A stretch of DNA of 8,093 nucleotides from Candidatus Aphodomonas merdavium (GCA_018715585.1 DVLH01000313.1:1-8093); one strand, 5' to 3'; counted from the first letter of the stretch, positions 1 to 6,026 are shown. Notes: generated by a model from the sequence alone, not told the origin. Numbers and translations are program-made.

Positions 1-326
1 AGGTCGAGCACGAGCTGGCCGGGATGCACGTCAAGCGCCCCGACGGCCGCCATGGCGCTGGGCTCCTGCAAATAGTACGCTCCGGCCGCATGCAGCGCGT
101 GCGCGCCTGCGCGCGAGGCGCCGCCGATGTAGTACGCGCCGCTCGCCCAGGGGACGGGAGCGTATTCGTCCGGGAGCGCGCGGCGCACCGTTTCAAGCGG
201 GACGCCCGGGCGCAGGCGCAGCGCCCGGACGGGTGGCTGCATAAGCGCGGCCCGCAGCGCTTCTTTTTGCACGGCGGGCAGCCCGGTCAGCGATTGCTCA
301 AAAAATTCTTTTGCGATGCCGTCCAT
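1..326 (-). CDS. RsmF/RsmB (NOL1/NOP2/Sun) family rRNA cytosine-C5 methyltransferase, N-terminal part
   Basis: This is the start of a minus-strand gene that runs off the left edge: 108 codons plus two bases are visible. It begins at the ATG at 326-324 (MDGIAKEFFEQSLTGLP), about 6 bases after an AGAGGAAA ribosome site (331-338). The diagnostic stretch is AGAYYLQEPSAM at residues 81-92, followed by LDVHPGQLVLD up to the edge. In this family that sequence leads straight into the SAM-binding DLCAAPGGK motif, which would lie just outside the window. The family methylates C5 of specific cytosines in 16S rRNA, using SAM and two cysteines in the C-terminal part (not visible here). Residues 1-80 match the small N-terminal domain of RsmF-like enzymes. 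It lies 25 bases downstream of the M23 peptidase gene, so the two are probably cotranscribed. The exact target base cannot be assigned from this part. Confidence 0.85.
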   Translation of the reverse strand, partial: MDGIAKEFFEQSLTGLPAVQKEALRAALMQPPVRALRLRPGVPLETVRRALPDEYAPVPWASGAYYIGGASRAGAHALHAAGAYYLQEPSAMAAVGALDVHPGQLVLD

Positions 327-351
327 GTCGTTTCCTCTTGCGCAAAGTTTG

Positions 352-990
352 TTATGCCAGCGGATCCCACGCCTGCAGGTAGGGATAGGGGTCGATGGCG
401 ACGTCGTTGATGTACAGGCCAAAGTGCAAATGCGGGATCATCTGATCGTCCGTGCCCTCCGGGCCGTATCCCGTGCTGCCCACGTAGCCAAGCAGCTGCC
501 CGGCGCTCACGGCGTCGCCGACTTCCAGCCCCTCTGCATAGGCGGAAAGATGCGCGTAGTAGTGGTAGACGCCGAAAGCGTCCTCCACGCCGATGCGCCA
601 GCCGCCAAGCGTCAGCCAGCCTTTCTTGGTTACGACGCCGTTACAGCTGCTGTACACGGGCGTTCCCTCGTCCACGATGATGTCCACTCCCTCGTGCGAG
701 CGCTCGCCGCCGAAGGAGCGCGCATCGCCGAAGCCGTCCTCGTACGCGTAGCCGCTTTGGGCGGGCAGCGGAAAGACGCGCGTGGGATCGAGCATCTGCG
801 GGCCCGGCTGCAGCGTGAGCGCGGAGGGGATTTCCGGCGTGGCGGCAGGCAGGACGGCACGGGCATAAACGTCGCCGGACATGTTCTTTCTCCTCAGGGC
901 GGCGGCGTCTTTCAGCGCGGCACTGGAGGCGGCGCAGGCCAGACAGCACGTCGCAACCACCATGACGAAAACCATACAAAACTTCTTCAA
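352..990 (-). CDS. Secreted M23 family (LytM-like) metallopeptidase
   Basis: The 212-residue protein has a probable export signal at residues 1-20 (two lysines, then a hydrophobic run rich in V, A and C, with an ACA-type cleavage site). A linker of about 60 residues follows, then one M23 domain from about residue 85 to 205. The expected M23 residues are present: HxxxD (H99, D103), YYAHL (H147) and HLHF (H187, H189). By analogy with LytM, H99, D103 and H189 bind zinc while H147 and H187 are catalytic, so the enzyme should be active. M23 enzymes cut peptidoglycan cross-bridges or stem peptides outside the membrane. I chose the TTG at 990-988 because GGGAGGG (minus strand, plus positions 998-1004) lies 7 bases upstream. 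An in-frame ATG at 1074 would put about 28 unlikely residues before the signal, and an ATG at 975 would lack this spacing. The lipobox is poor, so a lipoprotein is less likely. Endopeptidase and cell-division roles cannot be separated from sequence alone. Confidence 0.88.
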   Translation of the reverse strand: MKKFCMVFVMVVATCCLACAASSAALKDAAALRRKNMSGDVYARAVLPAATPEIPSALTLQPGPQMLDPTRVFPLPAQSGYAYEDGFGDARSFGGERSHEGVDIIVDEGTPVYSSCNGVVTKKGWLTLGGWRIGVEDAFGVYHYYAHLSAYAEGLEVGDAVSAGQLLGYVGSTGYGPEGTDDQMIPHLHFGLYINDVAIDPYPYLQAWDPLA

Positions 991-1036
991 TATGCATCCC
1001 TCCCATATCCATCGGACGGGGGACGGAGCGGTTTTG

Positions 1037-1065
1037 TTGACTGGGAATTTTCGCCATGCTATAAT
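1037..1065 (+). promoter_or_regulatory. Sigma-A promoter of the M42 operon (extended -10)
   Basis: TTGACT (1037-1042) is followed after exactly 17 bases by TATAAT (1060-1065), with TG one base upstream of the -10 (1057-1058). That is a near-consensus extended -10 promoter. The predicted transcript start is near 1072, giving an untranslated leader of about 50 bases before the TTG start at 1123. It is the only good promoter seen for the three M42 genes. Confidence 0.85.
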
Positions 1066-1085
1066 GTGCAGCAAATATTTACCTT

Positions 1086-1114
1086 ATTATACCAAATGAT
1101 TTTGTGCGAAGGAA
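1086..1114 (-). promoter_or_regulatory. Possible promoter for the M23 peptidase-rsmF unit
   Basis: On the minus strand there is a perfect TATAAT (plus positions 1086-1091) with a TG extension, and a weak TTCCTT (1109-1114) 17 bases upstream. Transcription would start near 1079 and run left through the rightward M42 promoter. The -35 is poor and coincides with the Shine-Dalgarno site of the first M42 gene, so the call rests mainly on the extended -10. Confidence 0.5.
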
Positions 1115-1122
1115 GTGGCGGA

Positions 1123-2157
1123 TTGCTTAGCGTTTACGAGTTTCTCAAAGAAATGACCGCAACGCGCGGGATTTCCGGCGATGAAGCGCCCGTGGCGGAA
1201 AAAATTGCCGGCGCGTTCCGCCCGCTGTGCGACGAGGTGACGGTGGACGCGATGCAAAACGTCGTCGCCCGCCTGGGCGCGCAGGGGCCGCGCGTGATGA
1301 TCGCGGCGCATCTGGACGAAATCGGGCTGATGGTTTCGCAAATCGAAGAGGACGGCTGCCTGCGCGTGACAAGCGTGGGCGGCGTGGACCCGCGCATCCT
1401 GCCGGCCGGGCGTGTGACGGTTTACACGCAGGAGGGGCCAATGCCGGGGGTGATCGGCGCGATTGCGCCGCACCTGCTTACGGCGGAGGACAGAACAAAA
1501 AACTACAAAATGCAGGATTTATACGTGGACATGGGTTTGCCGGAAAGCCGTGTGCGCCAGCTGGTTCACCCCGGCACGCAGGTGGCGCTGTACGGGCCGG
1601 TGCGCGCGCTTAAAAACGGCCGCTATGCCAGCAAGACGGTGGACGACCGCGGCTGCGTGGCCATCATGCTGCGCGCGGCGGAGCTTTTGAAGAACACGAA
1701 AATCGGCGTACAGGCGCTTTTTGTCGCCACCTCGCAGGAGGAAGTCGGCAGCTACGGCGCGCATACGGTGGCCTGGGCGCTGGATCCCGATTTGGGAATC
1801 GCCATTGACGTAACGCACGGCGAAATGCCCGGGTGCGAACCGGGGCAGACGCATCCGCTGGGCAAGGTGGTGCTCTCGCAGGGGCCGTATATCGACCGGA
1901 AGCTGCACCGGCGCCTGACGGAGCTGTGCAAAAAACTGCGGATTGATTACGAGACGAGCGTTGCGCCGCGCAACACCTGGACGGATGCAGATGATATCCA
2001 GATTGCGCGCGCGGGCGTTCCCACGGCGCTGATTGAGCTCCCGCTCAAATATATGCATACGACCGTGGAGACGTTCTGCGCCGATACGCTGGAGGAGGCG
2101 GCGCGCCTGCTGGCTGCGCTGCTTGCGCAGCTGGGAGAAGAGGAGGAAACGCCATGA
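1123..2157 (+). CDS. M42 family aminopeptidase, paralogue 1 (TET-type)
   Basis: The 344-residue length is typical of M42. The TTG at 1123 is preferred because AAGGAAG (1109-1115) sits 7 bases upstream. An in-frame ATG at 1096 lacks a ribosome site. The active-site set is complete: H63 and D65 in AAHLDEIG, D174/D175 in VDDRG, E206/E207 in SQEEVG, D229 in AIDVTHG and H312 in YMHTTVE. This matches the di-metal (zinc or cobalt) centre of TET aminopeptidases, with the first Glu of the EE pair as general base. TWTDADDIQIARAGVP (285-300) is the usual pre-ligand stretch. Known relatives are cytosolic, form hollow dodecamers and trim N-terminal residues from short peptides. Many database entries call them CelM or endoglucanase, which these motifs do not support. 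It is the first gene of a three-gene coupled operon. Side-chain preference cannot be inferred. Confidence 0.92.
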   Translation: MLSVYEFLKEMTATRGISGDEAPVAEKIAGAFRPLCDEVTVDAMQNVVARLGAQGPRVMIAAHLDEIGLMVSQIEEDGCLRVTSVGGVDPRILPAGRVTVYTQEGPMPGVIGAIAPHLLTAEDRTKNYKMQDLYVDMGLPESRVRQLVHPGTQVALYGPVRALKNGRYASKTVDDRGCVAIMLRAAELLKNTKIGVQALFVATSQEEVGSYGAHTVAWALDPDLGIAIDVTHGEMPGCEPGQTHPLGKVVLSQGPYIDRKLHRRLTELCKKLRIDYETSVAPRNTWTDADDIQIARAGVPTALIELPLKYMHTTVETFCADTLEEAARLLAALLAQLGEEEETP

Positions 2158-3209
2158 TGGAGGAGCTCAAGGCGCTTACGGCTGCGCGCGGCATATCGGG
2201 CGAGGAGGATGAGATCTGCGCGCTGCTTAGGCAAAAATGCGAGGATGCCGGCGCGAGCTGCCGCACAGACCGGCTGGGATCGCTCCTTTGCAGCAAGGAA
2301 GGGCCGGACGCGCGCGCGCCGCGCGTGTTGCTGTGCGCGCATATGGATGAGGTGGGGTTTGTCGTGCTGGGCGCACGGGAGGACGGCCTGCTGCGCATTG
2401 CGCCCGTGGGCGGCATCGATCCGCGCGTGGCCGTTTCCAAGGGCGTGCTTTGCGGCGAAAAACAACTGCCGGGCGTAATCGGCGCCAAGGCGATCCACCT
2501 GCAGAGCGCGGCGGACCGCGCCCGCGCGCCGGAGTTTGAAAAGCTCTTTATCGATATCGGCGCCAAAGACCAAGCGGAGGCGGAGTGCCTGTGCCCAATG
2601 GGTACGTACTGCACGTTTGACAGCGCGCTTTTTACGCTTGGCAGCTGCGTTGCCGGGCGCGCGCTGGACGACCGCGTGGGGTGTTTCAACCTGCTGCGCG
2701 CGCTGCGGCACGGATATGCCGGGCAGTTGACGTGTGCGTTTACGGTGCAGGAGGAGGTTGGGCTGCGCGGAGCGACGGTGCTCAGCCGCCGGCTTGATTA
2801 CGACGTTGCCATCGTGGCAGAGGCGACGTCTGCGAACGATTTGGGCAATACCGTCCAGGCGACGCAGGTGTGCACGCTTGGCAAGGGGGTCGTAATCAGC
2901 CACATGGACCGCGCCAGCATCGCATACCGGCCGCTGCGCGACGCCGTGGAGCAGCTCGCCGTGCGGCGCGGCATCCCTTGGCAGCCCAAACGGACCGCGA
3001 CAGGCGGCAACGACGCCGGGCCGCTTCAGCGCGGCGCGGGCGCAAAGCCGACCGTCGTGCTCAGCGTGCCCTGCCGCAACGTGCATTCGCCCAACTGTGT
3101 CGTTAGCCTGGACGATATCGCCGCGCAGGGCGACCTGCTCTGCGCGCTGCTCGACGAACTGCCAGCGCTTTGGATGCAAATCATGAAAGACGAGGTGACG
3201 CCGCAATGA
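2154..3209 (+). CDS. M42 family aminopeptidase, paralogue 2 (TET-type)
   Basis: This 351-residue protein overlaps the stop of paralogue 1 by four bases (ATGA), which implies translational coupling. AGGAGG (2141-2146) lies 7 bases before the ATG. A second ATG three bases later could also serve. The metal and catalytic residues are in order: H63 and D65 in CAHMDEVG, D172/D173 in LDDRVG, E200/E201 in VQEEVGLRG, E223 in VAEATSAND, and H311 in NVHSP. The fourth ligand position holds Glu where the other two paralogues have Asp (AIDVT and AVDIT), a substitution I believe also occurs in other M42 members. The late region KGVVISHMDRASI differs from paralogue 3 and suggests a different substrate pocket. 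The protein is probably cytosolic and oligomeric. The family assignment is firm and the substrate unknown. Confidence 0.92.
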   Translation: MMEELKALTAARGISGEEDEICALLRQKCEDAGASCRTDRLGSLLCSKEGPDARAPRVLLCAHMDEVGFVVLGAREDGLLRIAPVGGIDPRVAVSKGVLCGEKQLPGVIGAKAIHLQSAADRARAPEFEKLFIDIGAKDQAEAECLCPMGTYCTFDSALFTLGSCVAGRALDDRVGCFNLLRALRHGYAGQLTCAFTVQEEVGLRGATVLSRRLDYDVAIVAEATSANDLGNTVQATQVCTLGKGVVISHMDRASIAYRPLRDAVEQLAVRRGIPWQPKRTATGGNDAGPLQRGAGAKPTVVLSVPCRNVHSPNCVVSLDDIAAQGDLLCALLDELPALWMQIMKDEVTPQ

Positions 3210-4198
3210 TGCAGGAGACGCTTTTCGATGTGCTCAAGCCGTTTGGCCCCAGCGGATGCGAAACGCAGATCCGCCTGAAACTGACGGAGTGGATCCGTCC
3301 CTATGTGGATGAAATTTGGTCCGACGCGATGAACAACCTCATTGCCGTGCGCCGCGGGGAGCAGGGCGGCAAGCGCATCATGCTCAGCGCGCATATGGAT
3401 ACGATTGGCTATATGGTGTTGGCGGCCGAAAAAGAAGGGTTTTTGCGCGTGACGTCTATCGGTGGCGTGCAGCCGGCGCAGGCCGCCGCCCGCGGCGTCG
3501 TGTTTGAAAACGGTGCGCAGGGCGTGCTGTACATGGAACCGCTTGGCAAGGACAAGCCGTCCATGGAGAAGCTTTTTGTGGACGTGGGCGCGCAAAGCGC
3601 GCAGGAGGCGCTTGCCATCGCGCCCATCGGCAGCGTCTGCGTCCATCCGTTCCAGCCGTTTTTGTGTGGCGAGCGCGTGAGCGCCCCGTATATGGACGAC
3701 CGGAGCGCCTGTGCGGTGCTGCTGGAACTCAGCCGCACGCTTCAAAAGACAAAGCATGAAATCGCGTTCGTCTTTTCCGCGCAGGAGGAGGTCGGGTGCC
3801 GCGGCGCGGAAACGGCCGCTTACGCGCTCGAGCCTGACATTGGCATCGCAGTGGACATCACGCCGGCCGGCGGCACGCCCAAGGACGAACCGCCGCTGCC
3901 CGTGCGCGTGGGCAAGGGGCCGGCTATCAAGGTCAAGGACGGGTACAGCATTTCCACTCCCAGCGTGCGCGACGGCCTTGCGGACGCCGCGCGCAGCGCC
4001 GCAATCCCGTTCCAATACGAGGTGCTGCCCTATGGCGGTACGGACGCGCACGCCATCATGCTCAGCCGCGGCGGCGTGCCCGCCTGCACGCTTTCCATCC
4101 CCTGCCTATATTCGCACTCGCCCGTGGAGACGGTGAGCCTGGGCGACCTGGAACAGTCGGTTGCGCTGCTGAAGGCGTATTTGGAAACGCTTGCTTAA
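3206..4198 (+). CDS. M42 family aminopeptidase, paralogue 3 (TET-type)
   Basis: The 330-residue protein starts at the ATG at 3206, which overlaps the TGA of paralogue 2 (3207-3209). GAGGTG (3192-3197) lies 8 bases upstream. An earlier in-frame ATG at 3170 would add 12 residues inside paralogue 2 and has no better ribosome site. The catalytic set is H63 and D65 in SAHMDTIG, D164/D165 in MDDRS, E194/E195 in AQEEVGCRG, D217 in AVDITP, and H304 in YSHSPVE. The residue after D65 is Met-Asp-Thr, while the other paralogues have Asp-Glu there. PYGGTDAHAIMLSRGGVP (275-292) is the usual stretch before the last ligand. It is the shortest of the three and the last gene before the terminator at 4237-4266. 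The three proteins share architecture but differ widely in sequence, so the duplication is old. Confidence 0.92.
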   Translation: MMQETLFDVLKPFGPSGCETQIRLKLTEWIRPYVDEIWSDAMNNLIAVRRGEQGGKRIMLSAHMDTIGYMVLAAEKEGFLRVTSIGGVQPAQAAARGVVFENGAQGVLYMEPLGKDKPSMEKLFVDVGAQSAQEALAIAPIGSVCVHPFQPFLCGERVSAPYMDDRSACAVLLELSRTLQKTKHEIAFVFSAQEEVGCRGAETAAYALEPDIGIAVDITPAGGTPKDEPPLPVRVGKGPAIKVKDGYSISTPSVRDGLADAARSAAIPFQYEVLPYGGTDAHAIMLSRGGVPACTLSIPCLYSHSPVETVSLGDLEQSVALLKAYLETLA

Positions 4199-4208
4199 TA
4201 GGAGCGGA

Positions 4209-4227
4209 CGCCGCCGGGAAGGCGGCG
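4209..4227 (+). repeat. GC-rich hairpin just after the M42 operon
   Basis: CGCCGCC (4209-4215) pairs with GGCGGCG (4221-4227) across a GGGAA loop. No T-run follows, so it is not a terminator by itself. It begins 11 bases after the stop codon and precedes the strong terminator, and may protect the 3' end or assist termination. Confidence 0.6.
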
Positions 4228-4236
4228 CAGCATGTC

Positions 4237-4266
4237 AAAAAAGGCCGCCATAGGGCGGCCTTTTTT
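4237..4266 (+). terminator. Intrinsic terminator of the M42 operon, symmetric
   Basis: A-run 4237-4242, GGCCGCC (4243-4249), loop ATAG (4250-4253), GGCGGCC (4254-4260) and T-run 4261-4266 form a perfect 13-base-pair inverted repeat. Because an A-run precedes the stem, it could also stop transcription arriving from the right. Confidence 0.93.
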
Positions 4267-4442
4267 CGACAAAGCACGGTTTCTTCGCGCCTGCAAGCGG
4301 ATGGGGAACGCGCCTGGATTCGGTTTGCAGGGGACGCTCCGCGAAGCGCCTGCAATGGGTTCTGCGGCTGAAGGGCGGCTTTGGTCCGCTGCGAGCGCGC
4401 TCCCGGCTGAGTTATCCCTCGGATGTGGGAAAGAACATTTAT

Positions 4443-4585
4443 CCGGTTTTGTTGAGGGGTGTGTAACCGCTTTAACCGTGCTGCCGTGCGCGGCGGGTTT
4501 CTCCACCCGGGGGAGTTTTAACGGCGCGCGCTAAAACCGGTGCATCTCGCCTGCTGGGCGGCATGCACGCGGCAATGGGCTGCCG
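4443..4585. repeat. Cluster of inverted repeats, possible structured RNA
   Basis: CCGGTTTT (4443-4450) pairs with AAAACCGG (4533-4540), enclosing CTGCCG/CGGCGG around a TGCG loop (4481-4496) and CTCC/GGAG (4501-4515). Next come GTGCAT/ATGCAC (4540-4568) and CGGCA/TGCCG (4570-4585). The number of adjoining helices is suggestive, but GC-rich DNA makes short repeats easy to find. The RNA strand and the family are unknown. Confidence 0.3.
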
Positions 4586-4682
4586 GTGAGAAATACCGCT
4601 TTTCAGCGCCGCAAGCGCAAAGCCTTTCATAAGCCCTTTTTAAGGGAGGAAACTGGTTTTGCCAGACGGAGTTTTTTCATTA

Positions 4683-4706
4683 TATATAATATAATATATA
4701 ATATAA
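4683..4706. repeat. Two direct copies of a 12-base AT-only repeat
   Basis: TATATAATATAA occurs at 4683-4694 and again immediately at 4695-4706, within a run made only of A and T (4679-4707) in otherwise GC-rich DNA. It contains several TATAAT-like sequences. A TTGCCA (4659-4664) upstream is at a poor distance (18-20 bases), so promoter function is uncertain. It may also be an easily melted site or a protein-binding site. Confidence 0.7.
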
Positions 4707-4810
4707 TCATGCAGCCGTGCTTATGCTTTTTCGGGACGAAAAAAACAGCCGCAACCTGTGCGGGACGGCGGGAGGGCCGTGAACGGTTTGCTTTCTTTGC
4801 GTTGCACGCG

Positions 4811-4841
4811 AAAAAGCCGGCCGGAACAAGTTCCGGCCGGC
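4811..4841 (-). terminator. Intrinsic terminator of rplJL
   Basis: On the minus strand a GCCGGCCGGAAC arm and its exact complement (plus positions 4816-4841, two central bases) form a 12-base inverted repeat, with the inner pairs likely open as a loop. A run of five T follows (plus A-run 4811-4815). It begins 19 bases past the rplL stop, so rplJL ends here and does not read on into an rpoB gene. Confidence 0.9.
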
Positions 4842-4860
4842 GGTTTGACGCTGTGGGAAA

Positions 4861-5241
4861 TTACTTGATTTCGACCTTGGCGCCGACTTCTTCGAACATC
4901 TTCTTGATCTTCTCGGCTTCTTCCTTGGAGACGCCTTCCTTGATCGCCTTGGGGGCGGCTTCGACGAGCTCCTTGGCTTCCTTCAGGCCCAGGCCGGAAA
5001 CGACTTCGCGCACGACCTTGATGACCTTGATCTTCTCAGCGCCGACATCGGAGAGAACGACGTCGAACTCGGTCTTTTCTTCGGCAGCAGCGGCAGCGGC
5101 GGCGCCAGCAGCGGGAGCGGCGGCGACGGCGACGGGGGCGGCGGCGGAAACGCCGAACTTCTCTTCCAGAGCCTTGACCAGGTCGGCCAGCTCGAGCACG
5201 GTCATCGATTCAATCGCGGAAATGAGTTCTTCTTTATTCAT
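4861..5241 (-). CDS. rplL: Ribosomal protein bL12 (L7/L12)
   Basis: The protein has 126 residues, the usual bL12 length. Residues 1-31 (MNKEELISAIESMTVLELAD and following) form the N-terminal dimerisation domain that docks on uL10. Residues 33-53 are an alanine-rich flexible hinge. Residues 54-126 are the conserved C-terminal domain that recruits translation GTPases (EKTEFDVVL, KIKVIKVVRE, GLGLKEAKELVE, ending VGAKVEIK). The ATG at 5241-5239 is chosen because GGAGG (plus positions 5249-5253) is 7 bases upstream. An in-frame ATG at 5259 would add six residues and places that ribosome site inside the gene. It lies 89 bases after rplJ. bL12 is needed in several copies per ribosome, which fits having its own ribosome site. 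Confidence 0.98.
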   Translation of the reverse strand: MNKEELISAIESMTVLELADLVKALEEKFGVSAAAPVAVAAAPAAGAAAAAAAEEKTEFDVVLSDVGAEKIKVIKVVREVVSGLGLKEAKELVEAAPKAIKEGVSKEEAEKIKKMFEEVGAKVEIK

Positions 5242-5279
5242 GATATTGCCTCCATTCATTTGGGTGATGTCTTTTTCTG

Positions 5280-5297
5280 CGGCGCTTCTATGCGCCG
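5280..5297 (-). repeat. Hairpin in the rplJ-rplL spacer
   Basis: CGGCGC (5280-5285) and GCGCCG (5292-5297) form a perfect 6-base-pair stem with a 6-base loop. There is no long T-run, so it should not terminate. It may affect mRNA processing or the higher output of rplL over rplJ, which is inference. Confidence 0.5.
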
Positions 5298-5330
5298 GCG
5301 CTAGTCTGTTCCAGGGAGAGAGCGGCTAGC

Positions 5331-5864
5331 TCACTCGCCTTCCTTCTGCTTGCGGATAGCGTCGATGGCGTATACCAGCGAGCGCAGCGTCGCGGAAAGG
5401 ACGCCCACGAAATTGGTGATGGGTGCGTTGAAGCTGCCGAGCATCTTGGCGATGAGCACTTCCTTGGGCGGCAGGTCGGCCAGGACCTTCACGCCGGCTG
5501 CGTCAATCACTTCGCCATCAACAACGCCGGCCTTGACGGTAATGTGCTCGCATTTCGTCTTGGAGACGAAATCGCTGACGACTTTCGCCGGCGCGACGGG
5601 ATCGGCATAGCCGAACGCGAACGCCGAGGGGCCTTCCAGCACGCCGTCCAGGGCGCTCAGGCCCATTTCATCGATGACGCGGCGCACGAGCGTGTTCTTG
5701 AGTACCACGTATTCGACGCCTGCGGCGCGGAACTGCTTGCGCAGCTCGGTCACCTGTTCAACGTTGATGCCGCGGTAGTCGACGATGACCACGCTCTTTG
5801 CCTTTTCAAAGCGCTCTTTGATTTCGGCAACGGCTTGTTGTTTGAGTTCGAGATTTTTCGACAA
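5331..5864 (-). CDS. rplJ: Ribosomal protein uL10
   Basis: This 177-residue protein matches uL10 in length and motifs: SVVIVDYRG (24-32), YVVLKNTLVRR (52-62), LEGPSAFAFGY (76-86) and LADLPPKEVLIAKMLGSF (128-145). A C-terminal helix (about 156-177) binds bL12 dimers. uL10 anchors the flexible stalk on 23S rRNA at the GTPase centre. The start is the TTG at 5864-5862, because AGGAGG (plus positions 5874-5879) lies 9 bases upstream. An upstream in-frame ATG at 5966 would lie inside the structured leader, and another at 5891 would contain the ribosome site within the gene. uL10 is known to regulate its own operon through the leader described here. The gene is paired only with rplL, with no rplK-rplA on its upstream side. 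Confidence 0.97.
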   Translation of the reverse strand: MSKNLELKQQAVAEIKERFEKAKSVVIVDYRGINVEQVTELRKQFRAAGVEYVVLKNTLVRRVIDEMGLSALDGVLEGPSAFAFGYADPVAPAKVVSDFVSKTKCEHITVKAGVVDGEVIDAAGVKVLADLPPKEVLIAKMLGSFNAPITNFVGVLSATLRSLVYAIDAIRKQKEGE

Positions 5865-6020
5865 ATCAAATTTCCTCCTTTCTTCCAGCATAGGCCGAAA
5901 GAAAAGCCCCTGCGCATGGCGCAAGGGCGTGGAAATTGCTACGCTACTTGACGCCTCGGCGGGCAAACATTATGCGCTTGCGCGCACCCGCTGTCTATGG
6001 CACAGGCCTCTTTCAAAGCC
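5865..6020 (-). promoter_or_regulatory. L10 leader (autoregulatory 5' UTR of rplJL)
   Basis: The 5' UTR of about 155 bases has the Firmicutes L10-leader layout. On the minus strand AGACAGCGGGTGC (plus 5984-5996) forms GCGGG/CCCGC (5987-5991 with 5959-5963) around an inner TGCGC/GCGCA hairpin (5973-5986). Then come CCGAGG and a GGCGT/ACGCC helix (5951-5955 with 5926-5930). The last helix shares bases 5926-5928 with the terminator stem, so the two are partly exclusive. A distal CATAG/CTATG pairing (5995-5999 with 5889-5893) is also possible. In Bacillus the L10-L12 complex binds this leader to reduce its own expression. The placement and motif agree with that, and the fold is my hand-drawn inference. 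Confidence 0.85.
5896..5928 (-). terminator. Attenuator terminator inside the L10 leader
   Basis: On the minus strand GCCCTTGCGC pairs with GCGCAGGGGC over a CAT loop (plus positions 5906-5928; 10 pairs including one G-T). TTTTCTTTCG follows (5896-5905). It lies about 30 bases before the rplJ start, so it can stop transcription before rplJ. Confidence 0.85.
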
Positions 6021-6026
6021 GGAAGA

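Larger units (their letters stand above)
4267..4810. other. Long region without a recognisable gene
   Basis: About 540 bases lie between the two terminators. Both strands carry open frames of around 100 codons, but these have low-complexity, arginine- and proline-rich composition, no good ribosome sites, and overlap terminator sequence, so I do not call them. What can be seen is a cluster of short inverted repeats between 4443 and 4585 and an AT-only patch at 4679-4707. No tRNA, tmRNA, RNase P or SRP RNA signature was recognised. Confidence 0.6.

Noticed and set aside
316..1122. Long rightward extension of the M42 paralogue 1 frame, from an ATG at 316
   Set aside because: It lies antisense to the M23 gene, shows no domain, and has no ribosome site at 316. 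The family-like sequence begins only at 1123.
1947..4051. Two long minus-strand open frames (about 340-420 codons) opposite the M42 genes
   Set aside because: They are antisense to clearly conserved enzymes, with arginine-, histidine- and alanine-rich composition typical of the complement of GC-rich codons, and have no ribosome sites.
1123..4198. Cellulase/endoglucanase (CelM) annotation for the M42 genes
   Set aside because: The motifs are those of di-metal aminopeptidases; the name is a historical label and no glycosidase signature is present.
4302..4507. Possible tmRNA, suggested by CTGGATTCG near 4314 and CTCCACC near 4501
   Set aside because: The separation is too short, there is no T-arm consensus, no tag-peptide frame, and the 5' and 3' ends do not pair as an acceptor stem.
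4195..4534. Overlapping frames of about 100 codons on both strands after the M42 operon
   Set aside because: They include the terminator hairpin as coding sequence, have no recognisable family and lack ribosome sites.
5085..5160. GGC/GCC-rich repeat tract
   Set aside because: It is the alanine-rich hinge of bL12 written in GC-rich codons, not an independent repeat element.
4586..5329. Rightward open frame crossing the AT patch and opposite rplL
   Set aside because: It translates the complement of rplL, giving a serine-rich low-complexity protein, and its N-terminal part spans the rplL terminator.
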